NCBI GenBank assembly: GCA_025506515.1
Contig: CM046451.1
Coordinates: forward strand, 69,755,430 to 69,819,429
From: Flaveria trinervia
Taxonomy: Eukaryota; Streptophyta; Magnoliopsida; Asterales; Asteraceae
Reading direction: 5' to 3'
Length of the DNA stretch: 64,000 bases
Position numbers and translations under genes: made by a program. Under the pieces are notes generated by a model that did not search any database, was not told the origin of the DNA, and saw only the letters and a list, made by a program, of their open reading frames with translations. Below, piece after piece: positions 11,180-22,696 of the stretch; position 1 is the first letter of the stretch; every line of letters starts with the position of its first letter.

Positions 11180-13949
11180 AGGCATCACACATCATAAACT
11201 CCACCATTGACCCTTAGAAGGTGAGGGTAGCTCAGGTTCTTTCTTGTTATCAGTATCAGACACGAGGGTGGATTTTTCTTTCCATAAGCCAGATTTGTGC
11301 AGTGCCTGTTTATGATAAACAGTCGTCTGGCTGACAGGTTGAACTTTAGGTCACTAGCTCTTCTAGGTGGAGTTAGAGAACTCCGCTTAGAAGACCTAGG
11401 TCTAGAGTCCAGAATGTCAATCTTCTTCCTAGGTGTCTGATAGAAATGACAGTCAAAGCAATGTGTCCACATTCTCCACAGTTGTAGCATGACCTGCTAT
11501 CAACTTTATGAGTAGACTTTCTTTGTGGAGAAGTGCGTGACACTCTAGTAACATCAATCACTTTAGTTTTGACTCTTGGATGTTTGATGTTTTCTCTGGT
11601 ATAACAAATTTTACTGATTTAACCTGTTTTCCTTTTTGGTTAGCTAGTTTTTGACTCGAAGCTTGTGAAAAAGTAACATTTGAAGTCCTTTTAGGTTCTG
11701 ATTTGACTCTATTTGACCCTGACTGTAAATTAAATTTTTCAAATTCATTTTCCAGGTTAACACATGGCATTTTACCCTTTGCCTTTGAAGTGGCCTCCTT
11801 TTGTTTCTTACCAGATTCAGTAGATGAACATGAGGTGTCTGGATCAGTAACAAGAGGAGTGGTCACCACATGATCCTTGATGGGGTTATTATTTACTGGT
11901 CTAGACTTGGTGTTCATCAAGGTCTCAGGTGGTGGTGAACCACTTTGTAGCCTAATCCCTCCCCGTTATTCCTTTCTCTTACTAAGTGTTGAACTATGTG
12001 TGAAGAACTAGTCCAACTATGCAGTTTCTGTTTTAATGAATTAACTTCGACTTCTAACACTGCTCTTTGTTTCTTAGTGTCTTCCAGGGAGTTAAGATAG
12101 TACCTAATGTCGTTTGCTTGGTTAAAAGCCACAACTTCAGTTTCCCTAAGTTGTTTGGTCAATAGGTCTATCTTTTCTTTATAATACTGCTCATTTTGTT
12201 TTAGCACTCTATTTGCCTCAGTACACAGACGTAAATTTTTACTAAGTTATCATTATGGTCTTGTAACCTAGCAAATTTGTCATCTATGCTCTTCCTAAAC
12301 GTGTCACAATCAGAACAAGCATGGTTATTAAAAAGTCGGTCAGTGGTACTTACCTGAGTTGGTCCAGAAGTATTAGCCATCAGTGCTGCATCAGTTGATT
12401 CTGGTTCTGTCGACTCTGGCTTTTCAGTCTCTGAGTTGGAGACTTCCTCATTTGGCTTGTAGCTGACCTCGGCTACAGTTGTTTCTTCACTATGTGACAT
12501 TGCAATTTCAACTGCTATATCACCTTCACTCGCAGAATCATCGTCAATATCCTCGACACTGGCAATGTTAGATTCTCCTGGTGAGACAAACCTGAAACTC
12601 CAATCCTGTCCTTCATCATCATGAGCAGTTAGTGCTTTAGGGTCCTTGTTTGATGAAGTAGAATTAGAGGGTTGCTTGTCCTGGCGAGTAAATGATGAGA
12701 ACGGGTTCCCATTCCCCGTCTTCTTTGGCTTGACACATTCTCGTTTGAAGTGCCCCTTCTCACCACAGTTAAAGCAGGTCACTTTACTCTTATCGAAGCC
12801 AAAGGTGGTATCCTTAGTAGCAACCAAGTTCTGTCCAGTCTTTTTCACAAACTTTTTCGCCCTTCGAACAGCACTTGCTAAGGCCCACATTATACCATCC
12901 TTTCGAGCTCCATCTCATCCACCTGCTCGTAGTCCTCATCTGCCAGATGGCAGTTTCCAATCTTCCAGCAACGAGTCCATCATATGAATGAACCACTGCT
13001 GCTAGGAGATCCATATGCTCTCGTGCTACTTCCACGGTCACATTACCGAAGTTCTCGGTCTTCAGTTTAGTAGCGTTAGCATCTGATCCAATATGATGGG
13101 TACATGATGACCCAGACGTGTCTGATCCAGAAGTAGAGGCATGTGAAGGACCAGACGAGCTAGACACAAAAGCAGTCTGGAGAGGTGCTCCAGATGCCTT
13201 TGCTTGAGGTGTGGCGTTGTATAAAGCTGGATTTTGTGTGTACAAAGACTTCTGAGCTCTATACTTCATCCTTAGTGCTTCTTCGCGCAACTTCAGAATG
13301 AAGTCATTTATATCCAGCTTTACAAGGATACCATTCTGTCTCAGGTTAGACACGAATGTAGCCCACTTATCCGGCAACCCGTCTGCGAAGTTGCTTACTT
13401 TTTCTTCCATGGTAGTAACCACTCCATGGTATGAATTCGCTCATCAAGTGGTAGAATCTATCTATGACGTCGTCCAAGCTTTCATTACCATTGAAGAGAA
13501 GTTATCGAATTCCTTCTTTAACTCCTTTGCTTTGATTGCCTTCAATGATGCGTTACCATCATATCTCTTCTCTAGCGCATCCCACAGTTTCTTGGATAGC
13601 TTGTTCTCGGAATACTGGTGGAATATGTCTTTGGGGATCGACTGAGTGATCAATGCATATACTCTTTTCTCTGCATTGTACTTTACTTTCTGCACGTCGG
13701 TCATCCCGCTTAATGTTAGTTAACCCCATCAGCTCCCACCGGTGTACTATAACCTGTCTCAATGGCTTCCCACAGATTAGGATCTACTCTATTAAGGTAG
13801 ATCTCAAAACGTTGTTTCCAGTGGGGAAACTCATCTAAAGTCAAGAGCTTTGGTGGTTTATTATGATTCCCCACCTCACTCTCAAGCAGCAACAGATTTT
13901 GTATCCTTGAGTCTTTCCCAGCAGTAAAGGCTGACATCTGATCTTCCAT
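11180..13949 (-). pseudogene. gag: Copia gag with two zinc knuckles (element 1)
   Basis: Starts at ATG 13949 ('MEDQMSAFTAGKDSRI'), followed by 'DEFPHWKQRFEIYLNRVD', the N-terminal W..R...YL block of Copia gags. UBN2-type helices follow ('ALEKRYDGNASLKAIKAKEL', 'FADGLPDKWATFVSNLRQ') to about 13250. A CX2CX4HX4C zinc knuckle 'CFNCGEKGHFKREC' is at 12776-12735. Next come an acidic Ser/Glu stretch, a coiled-coil-like segment (12207-11917), a Lys-rich region and a second knuckle-like 'CYNCGECGHIA' near 11480 that has lost its last Cys by frameshift. Many stops and frame changes (for example near 13710 and 13440). Gag forms the particle; the knuckles bind RNA. Confidence 0.88.
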
Positions 13950-13984
13950 GATGAATAAACTTATAATCTAATCAAACAAACTTT

Positions 13985-14220
13985 TACTGATGCGACTGAA
14001 AGAGGCGACTGAGCTAATCGTGCGTATAAGCTATGCGATTGGTTCAATCGTGCGAATGAACTGGGCGATTGGTTCAGTCGGGCGAATGAATCTGGTATGT
14101 ATGAGCTATGCGAACGAATGGTACAATCGGCCGAATGAAGGTGCGACTAGGTCCAATCGTGCGTATGAGTAGTACGAATGGAGTCCAGTCGTACGAGTGA
14201 GTCAGTCGTGCGATTGAAGC
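13985..14220. repeat. Palindromic array in gag leader (element 1)
   Basis: Units such as CAATCGTGCGAATGA and GTCGTACGAGTGA between the PBS and the gag start. The motif class is the same as in the U3, so the repeats are not confined to the LTR. Confidence 0.8.
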
Positions 14221-14429
14221 CCCTGGTTTGCGAAAATTTCTAGGTTTGACGGTTTTCAGCCGTAAAAACTCGAAATTTTACAAGTTCTGATTGCCTGAGT
14301 CCGTAGAAACCACACGTCGATGAGCAGGGAACTTCCAAGATCACTTTTGATGCCAAAATTGCGTTTTTAGTGTAAAAACACAAACTTTATGCAATCTTGA
14401 TTGAATCAACACGTAATCACGAGCCAAAA

Positions 14430-14441
14430 GCTCTGATACCA
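14430..14441 (-). other. Primer-binding site of Copia element 1
   Basis: Sense TGGTATCAGAGC, 2 nt after the 5' LTR, complementary to the 3' end of initiator tRNA-Met. This is the usual Copia PBS. Confidence 0.95.
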
Positions 14442-14443
14442 CT

Positions 14444-15154
14444 TGTTAGGACCTGGTATTCGACGAAAATACCTAGAGATCACGTGTATACCGGATCAAA
14501 TAGTGCGGAATCCTATTTGATTGGCAATCCAATCAGTGAGACACACGAAGAATCAATCAAGGATTGAAACTAACGTTAGAAATCGATAAGGAATCGATCT
14601 AATGTGTTCTATGAACTTGAAGAACGATTTGGAAGGTTTCTGGACGGCTAGGGTTCGTATGGAATTGAACTTGGACGAAATCTCCCTGTTTTTCACGAAT
14701 TGAGTTGTATTTATAGGTTGGCACTCTTCAATCGTGCGACTGAACCATTAGTTTGGTTCAGTGGTGCGATTGAACCATGCGGTTGGTTCATTCGTGCGAC
14801 TAAGTGTTCAGTCGTGCGATTGAGCCAATCTTATGTTACAGTCGTACGACTGATCCAGTCTCCTGGTTCAGTCGTGCGACTGAGTCAATCGTATGAGGTT
14901 CTTCATGCTTATGGTTCATTCGCATGAGCCATTCGCATGAGAACTTCATTAAGTTAAGTTTGAATGTTTTAGTTAATTAATATAATATTATATGTAATCA
15001 TTCAAGTAATCATAAACTCAATCAATTCATTTACGACTCATTAATGAACTATTAAACATTATAACCAACAGACTATCAATATCAGTTCATTAATCATACC
15101 AAATAAGATCTATTACATCACATATCACGATCTAGGGACATACATGTATCAACA
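14444..15154 (-). repeat. 5' LTR of Copia element 1
   Basis: 711 bp, TG...CA ends, followed by TSD GTAGT (15155-15159). It holds the palindromic array (14720-14945, including the perfect palindrome at 14839-14852) and TATA box TATAAATA at 14715-14708. This copy would start genomic transcription leftward. Confidence 0.95.
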
Positions 15155-15159
15155 GTAGT

Positions 15160-15974
15160 AGCTGATAAAATTGAACAATGGAATAAAGTATGGTCAACTA
15201 CATGGGTTTGGGAAAGCGCCATGTTGTTTATCAAAGGTCTGCAACGGATTGTCAGAAGGACCATACTTATCTCCACTAGTTCATAGCAGTGTTTTCCAAA
15301 GGTTAATTGGCTTCAAAAGAACAAGTTATTCTGAAGCCACATATACTTTGGACGAGGCTATTTCTTGCGAGGGTTGGGTACTTCTTCATATTTACATACT
15401 TCAAAAGTCATTGTCTTGAATTCGTCTAAGTCTTGAACTTCAGAAGAGAGAAGACTTTATCTTCAGAAGTTGGAGTTTTCCTTAGGAAGACAATCTTGCA
15501 CTTGCCTTCGGAAGAACTCCATTTGCCTTCGGAAGTTCCATACTTAGCTTCGGAAGACCTTTATTAGTTACACCAAAATTTTCTAAGTGTTTGATTTTGG
15601 TTGCACTAGCTTTTCTTGATCAAACATGTATAGTTAACAAATGTTAAAAGGTAATCACCAACTTATATAAGTTGGTGAGTCTTCAGAGCTGATAGCGAAT
15701 AGGTCCTCTGCTTTTGTCCAAGGTGCGTTAGTAGACACATGTCTTATTAATCTTTGGAAGAGTTTAGTCTTTTAGCTTTAGAAGACTTTGTCTTTAATCT
15801 TCTGAAGGCTTCACTTTTGGCGTCGAAAGATTTCTGTTTTTAGCTTCAGAAGATTTGACACTGTTATTTTTCTTTGTTCATTGTCAAATCTTCTGAAGTA
15901 CTTCCTAGTACTTTCGTGCATGTTGAGAGATCTTTGGTTAGCATCAGCCTCTAGATAAACCTCTTGATCATACA
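15160..15974 (-). repeat. Family-3 Copia LTR, right piece (3' LTR of copy b)
   Basis: Continuation of the LTR interrupted by element 1. It ends at 15974 (sense start TGTATGATC), next to a PPT (sense CCTAGGGAGTT, 15985-15975). It contains repeated CTTC(A/G)GAAG motifs at about 15430-15560 and 15780-15900. To its right lies family-3 aORF and to the left of its other piece lies family-3 gag, so one LTR serves two elements. Confidence 0.7.
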
Positions 15975-15985
15975 AACTCCCTAGG

Positions 15986-17524
15986 TTATTGCTATAAAAA
16001 CTAGAAGTTTACTATGAATGTTGATCTTCTACTTGCTTACAACCATCATCAGAATCAGAGTCGTTCCTCATGTCTAAGAGATCTTGCTTAGGCAGGTCGA
16101 GTATGTTCTATAAAAAGAATACTTATTGAACTCTTTGATCTTTTATTACATTCCATCTATCTAGGTTTGGGGAACAAAACTAAGATAGGTTGGGTCTCTT
16201 AGCAACTGAAAAGGTTGGTCATGTTCACTTCATCTTTCTTTTTCCTTCTTTGTTTGGTCCTTCACCTTCACATGCTCAAAAGAAGGTTCAGAACCAAGTT
16301 GTAGGTGAGAAGATAAAGCTAGTTGAGGATCAACAGCAGGTCTTGGTTCTTGTGTTTGGTTGGGTTCAACCTTGACCTTAGCTTTAGGTGTAGCTTGACT
16401 TGGTGGAGGATGCAAGTCTTAAAGCTCATCCCTCTTGGCCTTCTGCTTGATCACCTTGATATGCTCATATATTATGGATAGAGACATGAGACTAAGCCTC
16501 CTTCTGAATAACCCATACAATTTCAAGAAGCTCACCATCTTTATCTGTCTTTAGAGTTCTTCTTGTTAACTTTGCCCTTGATTTCTAAGCTTCCTCCCTC
16601 ATATTTCTCTTAGAAACTCTTCTTTCTTTAATGGCTTTTTATTCCAGCTGCTTAAGATACTCAAACTCTATATAGTCATAAAATAAAGGGAGTAAAGCTT
16701 ATGCCTAGTAAAAACCTATGGCACTTAAGTAGTTGATCATATTTTGTCTTTTTTGTTCTTTACCTACTTGAGTTTCTTCCTCTATAGCTATAGTTCCTAC
16801 CTTAGACATCTCTTCAACTAGGGAAAAGACAAGAGCTTGGTATAATTTTCTTTTCTTATTTTGTTCTTTGATTTGAAGGAGAAAATCATTATTCTCAACC
16901 TCCTTTCTCTTTCTACACACCTCTATGTCTATCAGTTCATATAATTCATCCAAGGGAAGAGAGATTAGATCATCAATTCTATAATTCCTAGTTCCCAGGT
17001 AGTACAATCTAGGTTCCTTTAACTTATCTTCTTGAGTGTTTGGCTTATGGGGAGCCCTGATTACAACTTACATGAGACTAGGTGTCTCTCTTCCCTTCCC
17101 TTCCTCTTTCTCTAGATTTTCTCCTCCTCAATCTCCTCTACAGTTAGAAATTTCTCTCATTTGTCAAGCACTAGCCTGTATGACTTGGGGAGAAGAGAGA
17201 TTTGGCCTTCTTGCATTTGTTCTTAATTTGAACTTTGGCTTGGGAGAGGCTATGAGACACATTCACCAACTAGTGTCTCGCTTAGAGGGGTTGGTGCTGA
17301 AGGAGTAGGAGTCTAAAGGTTCATAGGGTGCACATGTTGGACTTCAATTGAGGTTTTCCATTCGAAGCTGATCTTAGGGTCCAACTCAGTATCCAGTTGA
17401 CTAACTATTTTCCAAACTAGCCTTTGTCTATAAAAGCATGTTCTTCTTTTGAACTCGCAGACACCCTCATTTAAATGCTCTCTTCTAATTTGTCAGCATT
17501 TTTGTTTTGACTTGGGTTGACGAG
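15986..17524 (-). pseudogene. Family-3 Copia aORF remnant (copy b)
   Basis: Decayed downstream ORF of a minus-strand family-3 element. The best open part (17007-16705) encodes 'YYLGTRNYRIDDLISLPLDE' followed by a Lys/Glu-rich helical stretch. The same blocks are in copy c: 'YLGTWNYNIDE' near 50490, and 'EFEYRKHLEKQVIKEEK' near 38320 corresponding to 'EFEYLKQLE' near 16650. Homology to copy c can be followed to about 17520, where an opposite-strand LTR begins. No known catalytic motif. Confidence 0.55.
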
Positions 17525-17929
17525 TGTTAGTATGGTGTCTTTGTCTGTAACGTTTTACTTTAGTACTTTTATCCTATTGTAATACAATAGGATGTAGGCT
17601 ATGACATATCTTAGTCACATGTCATAGGACAATTTACCTTCTGACTTTACATTAATTTGTTTTCTAGATTAATGTCTAGCTGGCCTTCAAAGTATGTTTG
17701 GTTATAGCATGTACTATAAAGTATCTCATGTAACTAGTCTTAGGACTAAGTATTTTAACAATTGTAAAACACTTCAGAGAAATATACATCACCCTTGAAG
17801 ACCAATTTTTGTCTTCTGAGTGTTCTTGTCTATTGTTCTTTGTTTCTTTGCTTGGTTCCCTATTTGATATAGTAAATATGTCTTCTTCAACTATGAGACT
17901 GTTGTAGAACAACCATAGCCAGTTTGACA
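17525..17929 (+). repeat. Family-3 Copia LTR, plus strand (copy d, 5' LTR)
   Basis: About 405 bp, TGTTAG...GACA, aligning inverted to the 36743-37457 LTR over its downstream part (shared blocks around 'cttttatcct', 'catgtcata' and 'agtatctcatg'). It is followed by a PBS and gag. It is shorter than the other copies because the palindrome-rich U3 part is missing. Confidence 0.65.
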
Positions 17930-17930
17930 A

Positions 17931-17942
17931 TGGTATGAGAAC
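17931..17942 (+). other. Primer-binding site, family-3 copy d
   Basis: TGGTATGAGAAC, one base after the LTR. It is a mutated version of the TGGTATCAGAGC initiator-Met site. Confidence 0.6.
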
Positions 17943-18016
17943 TTCTTAGGCTCTTAATTGTAAAAATGTCACCATCTTGATTCACTCTTTAGTTTTATGA
18001 ACACTTACTTGCTCAA

Positions 18017-18264
18017 ATGACAACTCTCATGAAAGCTGATATGGGAACTGACACAATGATTAAGTCTCCACTGATCATTCCTCATAACTTTGACACTTGG
18101 TGTATGAGGATGGAAGGCTTCATGAAGTCCCAAGACAATAGGAAATGAAGATCTGTAGTCTCTGGACCTCACATCCCAAGTACTATTTTAGCAATTGCTA
18201 GAGGTGTGATGATACCCAAGGAAGTGGCTGATTATTCTGAAGAATACTGGAAGAAGATAGATAT
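18017..18264 (+). pseudogene. Copia gag start, family-3 copy d (first piece)
   Basis: From ATG 18017 the frame reads 'MTTLMKADMGTDTMIKSP', then 'NFDTWCMRMEGFMKSQD', a stop (TGA within 'DNRK*RSVVSGPHIPS'), and 'EVADYSEEYWKKIDI'. This is the Copia gag N-terminus, related to the copy at 1-741. A solo LTR interrupts it at 18265; the frame resumes at 20739. Confidence 0.75.
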
Positions 18265-18899
18265 TGTAAGGCCCCGTTCCCGGGACGCTTACAGCTGGTC
18301 ATTCATTGCACTTAAAACATTATAAAATGTACGTTAATTTTGCAGCGGAATTTAAAACTTTTATTTATAATTAAAAACATGTCAATTACAACATTTGTTT
18401 TCATCTCAAAATACAAGACATGTCAAAATCCGGATGCCAGCCTCAAAACGCTCCCAGTAGCTTATGCATCCATGCCTGCAACTCCTCAGCATCAACATAT
18501 ACCTGCCAACTATCATGCATACAAATGGCAGCGACGCTGAGTGAGTCCTAGTTTTATAATAAAACATACTTTTCTCTGTTAAAACCGTTCTTTACTTTAT
18601 TTCAAAACATACTATACTTTACAACCGATCGTGATCATGCATCATATGTATATACAGATAATATCATTATTATCTTCGTCATTACGTTCATTAGCTTTGT
18701 TCATTCAACGTATTACATTATCGTTCACTTCCCTTTCTCGATCCGGTCAGACTTTACCCTCTTCGTGGCACTCAGCCATGATTACTAAGGTCGAATGACG
18801 AGGATCCTATTCTGTACATTATTACGATAATTCATTTACGTTCAATCTTTCATACATGATCATTCGTTCATTAATCTTTATTACTCGAATCTTGACTCT

Positions 18900-19440
18900 T
18901 GCAATATCTCATGTCCGAAGACTGATGCCGTGCCGGAGCCTGCTCACAAACCCCCGACTCATGTCCGAAGGCTGACACAGCACCGTGATATGCGGCAAAG
19001 ATCCCATACGAGTCTATCACAAGGATTGAACTCCATCCGAGTCTATTGCAACACAAAGTCGCTCACCTCATTATCTTGTCTCATGCAATATGCTCGACTC
19101 ATGTCCGAAGACTGATACTATGCCGGGGTCTGACAAACAAACCCCTGACTCATGTCTGAAGACTGACACAGTACCAGGATACGCGACACGGATCTGATCA
19201 TCCATCACTTTTGTCATATGCAATGCTCCCGACTCATGCCCGAAGGCTGATAATGTACCCGGGCCTGCTCACAAACCCCCGACTCATATCCGAAGACTGA
19301 CACAGTACCGGAGTACGCAATCTGTATCCTGTCTCATGCAATACCCCCGACTCATGTCCGAAGACTGATACTATGCCGGGGTCTGTCAACCAAACCCCCG
19401 ACTCATGTCCGAAGACTGACACAGTACCGGGATATGCGAC
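18900..19440. repeat. Minisatellite in solo LTR: CCCGACTCATGTCCGAAGACTGA units
   Basis: About nine copies of a core CCCGACTCATGTCCGAAG followed by ACTGA(C/T)AC and a CCGG-containing tail. They are arranged as alternating variants (tails with '...tatgccggggtctg' and '...cagtaccgggata'). Confidence 0.85.
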
Positions 19441-19849
19441 AAGGACCTCTTTCGAGTCTATTGCGACACAGAGTCGCTCACCTCATACATATGCTTGCAA
19501 GCCTTTCTATACTTTCTCTTTTATTCATTCATGCATGCATGCATTCATTCATTCATTACGTTCCTCTTTTCATTATCTACCACTTTACTTTACATAATAC
19601 TTTCATTACATTTATTAACGTTCAACGCAAAGCCAAGGGAAGACATACATATAATAAGGAAGATACATAAACATAAACATACACCATCACCATACAAGCA
19701 ACAACATACATGCAAAACACACGTCAAACATAAACCATCACATCATAACCAGGCCTATCTTCTCATTTTACCCCTTAAAATCCACTTAGAAAGCTTCATG
19801 TCCAAAGTGGTCGCATGGAACCTTCCAGGCGCATGAGCATAAAAATTCT

Positions 19850-20130
19850 ACGTATAAAAACAGTCTAGGCACATGGGCACTGTTTGGGCGTTTTCTGCCC
19901 TGTTTAGGCGCATCACCAACACTTAGTCGTTTCAAGCACTTGGACGCATGGGCACTATTTAGGCGCATAGCCAACACTTGGGCGCATGGCCAACACTTAG
20001 ACGCATGGGCCAACATGCTGGGCGCATGGGCCACTATTTAGGCGCATGACCGACCCTTGGGTGCATGGCCAACACTTAGGCGTCTGGTCTCTCATGCTGG
20101 ACGCATGGACAATTGTTTGGGCGCATGAAC
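19850..20130. repeat. Degenerate GGCGCATGG-CCAACACTT repeat in solo LTR
   Basis: About ten copies of a short unit built on GGCGCATGG and CCAACACTTAGG, spaced roughly 20 to 30 bp apart. Confidence 0.75.
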
Positions 20131-20738
20131 CACTGTTCATGTTCGTTAAAACATTCTGAAATCTTTTCTACGCTACCAATTTCACCCGATTATCATTCTA
20201 AGCATACCCAAACATAGATCTAACATACTAAGGCCATCTATGTATGCTAAACATCATCACTAACCATAATCAACACTATAACATGCATACATACATACAA
20301 CATTTGAACATAAAGCTGTAAACCCACGGTTTCTTTCAAAATGTTTCCTTAGATGCATAAAAGCCCCAAATCAGTTGAAAACTAGTAAAAGAGGGGTTCT
20401 AGAAACTGACCTTGAGCAGCTTTTGAGCAACACTCTTCCCGTTCAAGACCCAATTCGATTCGGCTCTTGAATCCCAAAAACAAACTCTAAACAACCGGAA
20501 TTTCGGTCAAGAACTCAATACTCAACTGAAACCGAGCTCAAACAAGAAAAGACTTACCTTGTTCAGCTTCTTCTTCCTCTAGAACCGGGCTCTCTCACTC
20601 TCTTCTTCTTCCTCCGAGATCAAAGCAGCTTTCTACTTTGTACACTTTATCCCCCTCTACTTGTGCACAATTTCTATTCTTTCTATTTACTTTTCTTTTC
20701 CTTCCGTTTAAATAGAAATTTCGGGGTGTTACAGGTAT

Positions 20739-20985
20739 TGATTAGAAAGTCATGACTACTCTTCAAACTTTTTTCCCAACTCCATCTATAGAGGTTCAAG
20801 AAGTAAAAGACTGCAAAATAACTATGTGATGCACTAAAGCTAATGTATGAAACATCTGTTGAAGCCAAAGAAAACAAGAAATATATTAAGATGACTCAAC
20901 AATTGAAAACATCACATTCAAGACATATGACACAATGACTCAACAATACGTTCAGTATGTTAAGATGAAGAAAGCTCGTACTCGT
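20739..20985 (+). pseudogene. Copia gag, family-3 copy d (second piece)
   Basis: Continues the frame broken at 18264. 'KVMTTLQTFFPTPSIEVQE' matches the helix after 'KKIDI' in Copia gags, and 'YDTMTQQYVQYVKMKKAR' follows in another frame. Homology fades near 20985. Confidence 0.6.
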
Positions 20986-22170
20986 CTCCACGATAAGATT
21001 CATGAAAAATTCATGTTGTAGTTGTGCTAATATTTATTTCAGGCATCATGTTTTTGTAGTGATTTGTATTTGTATTTTAGTATGTTTTTATACAATAAAG
21101 CAAATACTCATTTGTAATAAATAATCATTTGTATGGTTACGAAGGGATTCAAGTAAACAACATTTATTCCAATTTTCTCTTATAATTATTTATCATTTAG
21201 CATAATCATTCAAATATCTCACAAACATATATATTTCATTGAGTATAAAGTAATTTTAAAGGGGAAAGTAGTCATTTCGTATAGTTATTCAGAAATTCAA
21301 TCAAACAACACACATTCGTTTGGTATTTATTTGCTCAATTTTTTTATCTACTTACACATCTTATTGATTTAACATTTAGTATTTCATATATATTCCTAAA
21401 CAACCATTTTGAAGATTACCTTATTGCATATCAGTACTTATTAGTTTTCTAGACGGCCGCTCCGATACGGTATTATGATATGTATATTTATTTAATGTAC
21501 TTGTTATAAAAAAAATTAACATTATCCAAAGTCTTAAGTATCATAAACAAAGAATAAAAAACAAGCATGGAAGGTGCCGTTGACGCGTTTGGAAAGGGCG
21601 GCGATAAAATGAAATTTAATTTATTAAACTTAATAAACATTTTTTGTGGTTTTGAGAATGATGCTTCCTTTCCCGTGATTGAATCCGATTCTTTGCACTT
21701 TCCTTGAAATTCTTTATATTATTTTATAATAAACTCCAACAGAATGTAATTTCTTTACATTTACTTTTTATAATATACTCCACATTGCATCACATACTTT
21801 TATAATTAAAAGTTACTTCTTATTTTAAAAGACCAATTTATATGACTAATATTGCATTTAATATATTTAAATTTCAAACTATGTAGACTTTTATTTTATC
21901 AACGAACAAGTTTAGAAAGTAGATAGCTAGGGATTACACACGGATTTTATTATAAAACTATTTATAATTCTATAAGGATATTTGATTTTTAACGGGGTGT
22001 TTATTTTTATAAAAAATTATTTCTAACCTCTTTTCTCTGCGTTGCATAAAGCACACACAAACGTTGAGCTCTGTAGAGTGTTTGTGTTTTAAAATATTTT
22101 TCATTAGAAAAGGTCTACACGAGGTAGCATGGTGTATACTTAACACAACCACTTTTGAAGTTTTCTAATG
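20986..22170. other. AT-rich DNA without recognisable gene
   Basis: No ORF of note, no LTR boundary and no tRNA-like element recognised. An AATAAA-type signal is at about 21092. It could be host intergenic DNA or old decayed transposon. Confidence 0.5.
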
Positions 22171-22380
22171 TTTGCAGATGATTAAACACCATCACCCACC
22201 ACCACCCATGTCCACCACCACCATTCACCACCACCACCACCACCATCATCCACATCCCCCACAATCGTTCGCTACCACCACTGTCGGGCAACACCACCGT
22301 CCACCTCCACCACCATCCGCCACCACCATCCGCCACCACCATCGGCCACCGTCCAACACTGCGGTATACCACCACCAGTT
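22171..22380. repeat. (CCA/CAC)n-rich microsatellite
   Basis: About 200 bp dominated by CAC/CCA triplets with interruptions. It is open in several frames (His-rich or Pro-rich on plus; Gly/Trp-rich on minus), a by-product of triplet composition. Confidence 0.9.
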
Positions 22381-22696
22381 CATTTTAGCAGTGTGTAGTC
22401 GTTAAAAACTAGACACTCTTCTTGTTGATAACTGCAGAGGTTCGGTTTACCTTTTCTCCTGGAGATGTCTACATATGTGGTCCGCAAACTGCAGACATTT
22501 TGCTATAGAAAAAACAAACATCACATAAATCTCTATTCTATATATAACTTAGAGATCAACAGGCTACTAGAAAAATATAAAGGCAATCACCATAGAATTT
22601 TTATGGGTGTTGCTACAGCCATGTTCGAGTCGAGCATATTTATAAGGTCCAACTGAATCTAGTGACTTTGATTTATTCTCAAGTTTAGAACCTAGT
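22381..22696. other. No recognisable feature
   Basis: Single-copy-looking sequence between the CAC repeat and the LTR-like block. Nothing assignable was seen. Confidence 0.5.

Larger units (their letters stand above)
1196..15154 (-). mobile_element. Copia element 1: full-length LTR retrotransposon with extra ORF
   Basis: Complete 14 kb Ty1/Copia element read on the minus strand. Order in sense: 5' LTR 15154-14444, PBS 14441-14430 complementary to initiator tRNA-Met (TGGTATCAGAGC), leader, gag, protease, integrase, RT, RNase H, a 2.4 kb spacer, an additional ORF, PPT (AAGGGGGAGTT at 1914-1904) and 3' LTR 1903-1196. The LTRs differ at about 15 positions by eye (about 98 percent identical), so the insertion is fairly recent. 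Domain order PR-IN-RT-RH defines Copia. The large size, the post-pol ORF and RT motif YVDDIIFGS suggest the Sirevirus group, an inference from remembered family features. Coding regions carry frameshifts and stops. It is inserted in a family-3 LTR. Confidence 0.95.
18265..20733 (-). mobile_element. Solo LTR of a Ty3/Gypsy-type element
   Basis: 2469 bp with TG...CA termini. On the minus strand it starts TGTAACACCCCGAAATTTC, a common start of plant Gypsy LTRs, and ends ...GGGGCCTTACA. Flanking pentamers GATAT (18260-18264) and GGTAT (20734-20738) differ by one base and look like an aged TSD. The gag frame is interrupted exactly at this position and continues on the other side. No internal coding region is present, so it is a solo LTR left by LTR-LTR recombination. 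Confidence 0.75.

Noticed and set aside
18840..19120. tRNA-like or rRNA fragment in the GC-rich stretch
   Set aside because: No cloverleaf or conserved A/B box could be drawn; the GC content is due to the minisatellite.
20990..21100. 3' end of a host gene (AATAAA and T-rich stretch)
   Set aside because: AT-rich background makes the signal likely by chance and no upstream host exon was found; the preceding coding is Copia gag.
22171..22380. His-rich or Trp/Gly-rich protein in the CAC repeat
   Set aside because: All frames are open only because of triplet composition; no start context, no conservation and no flanking coding signal.
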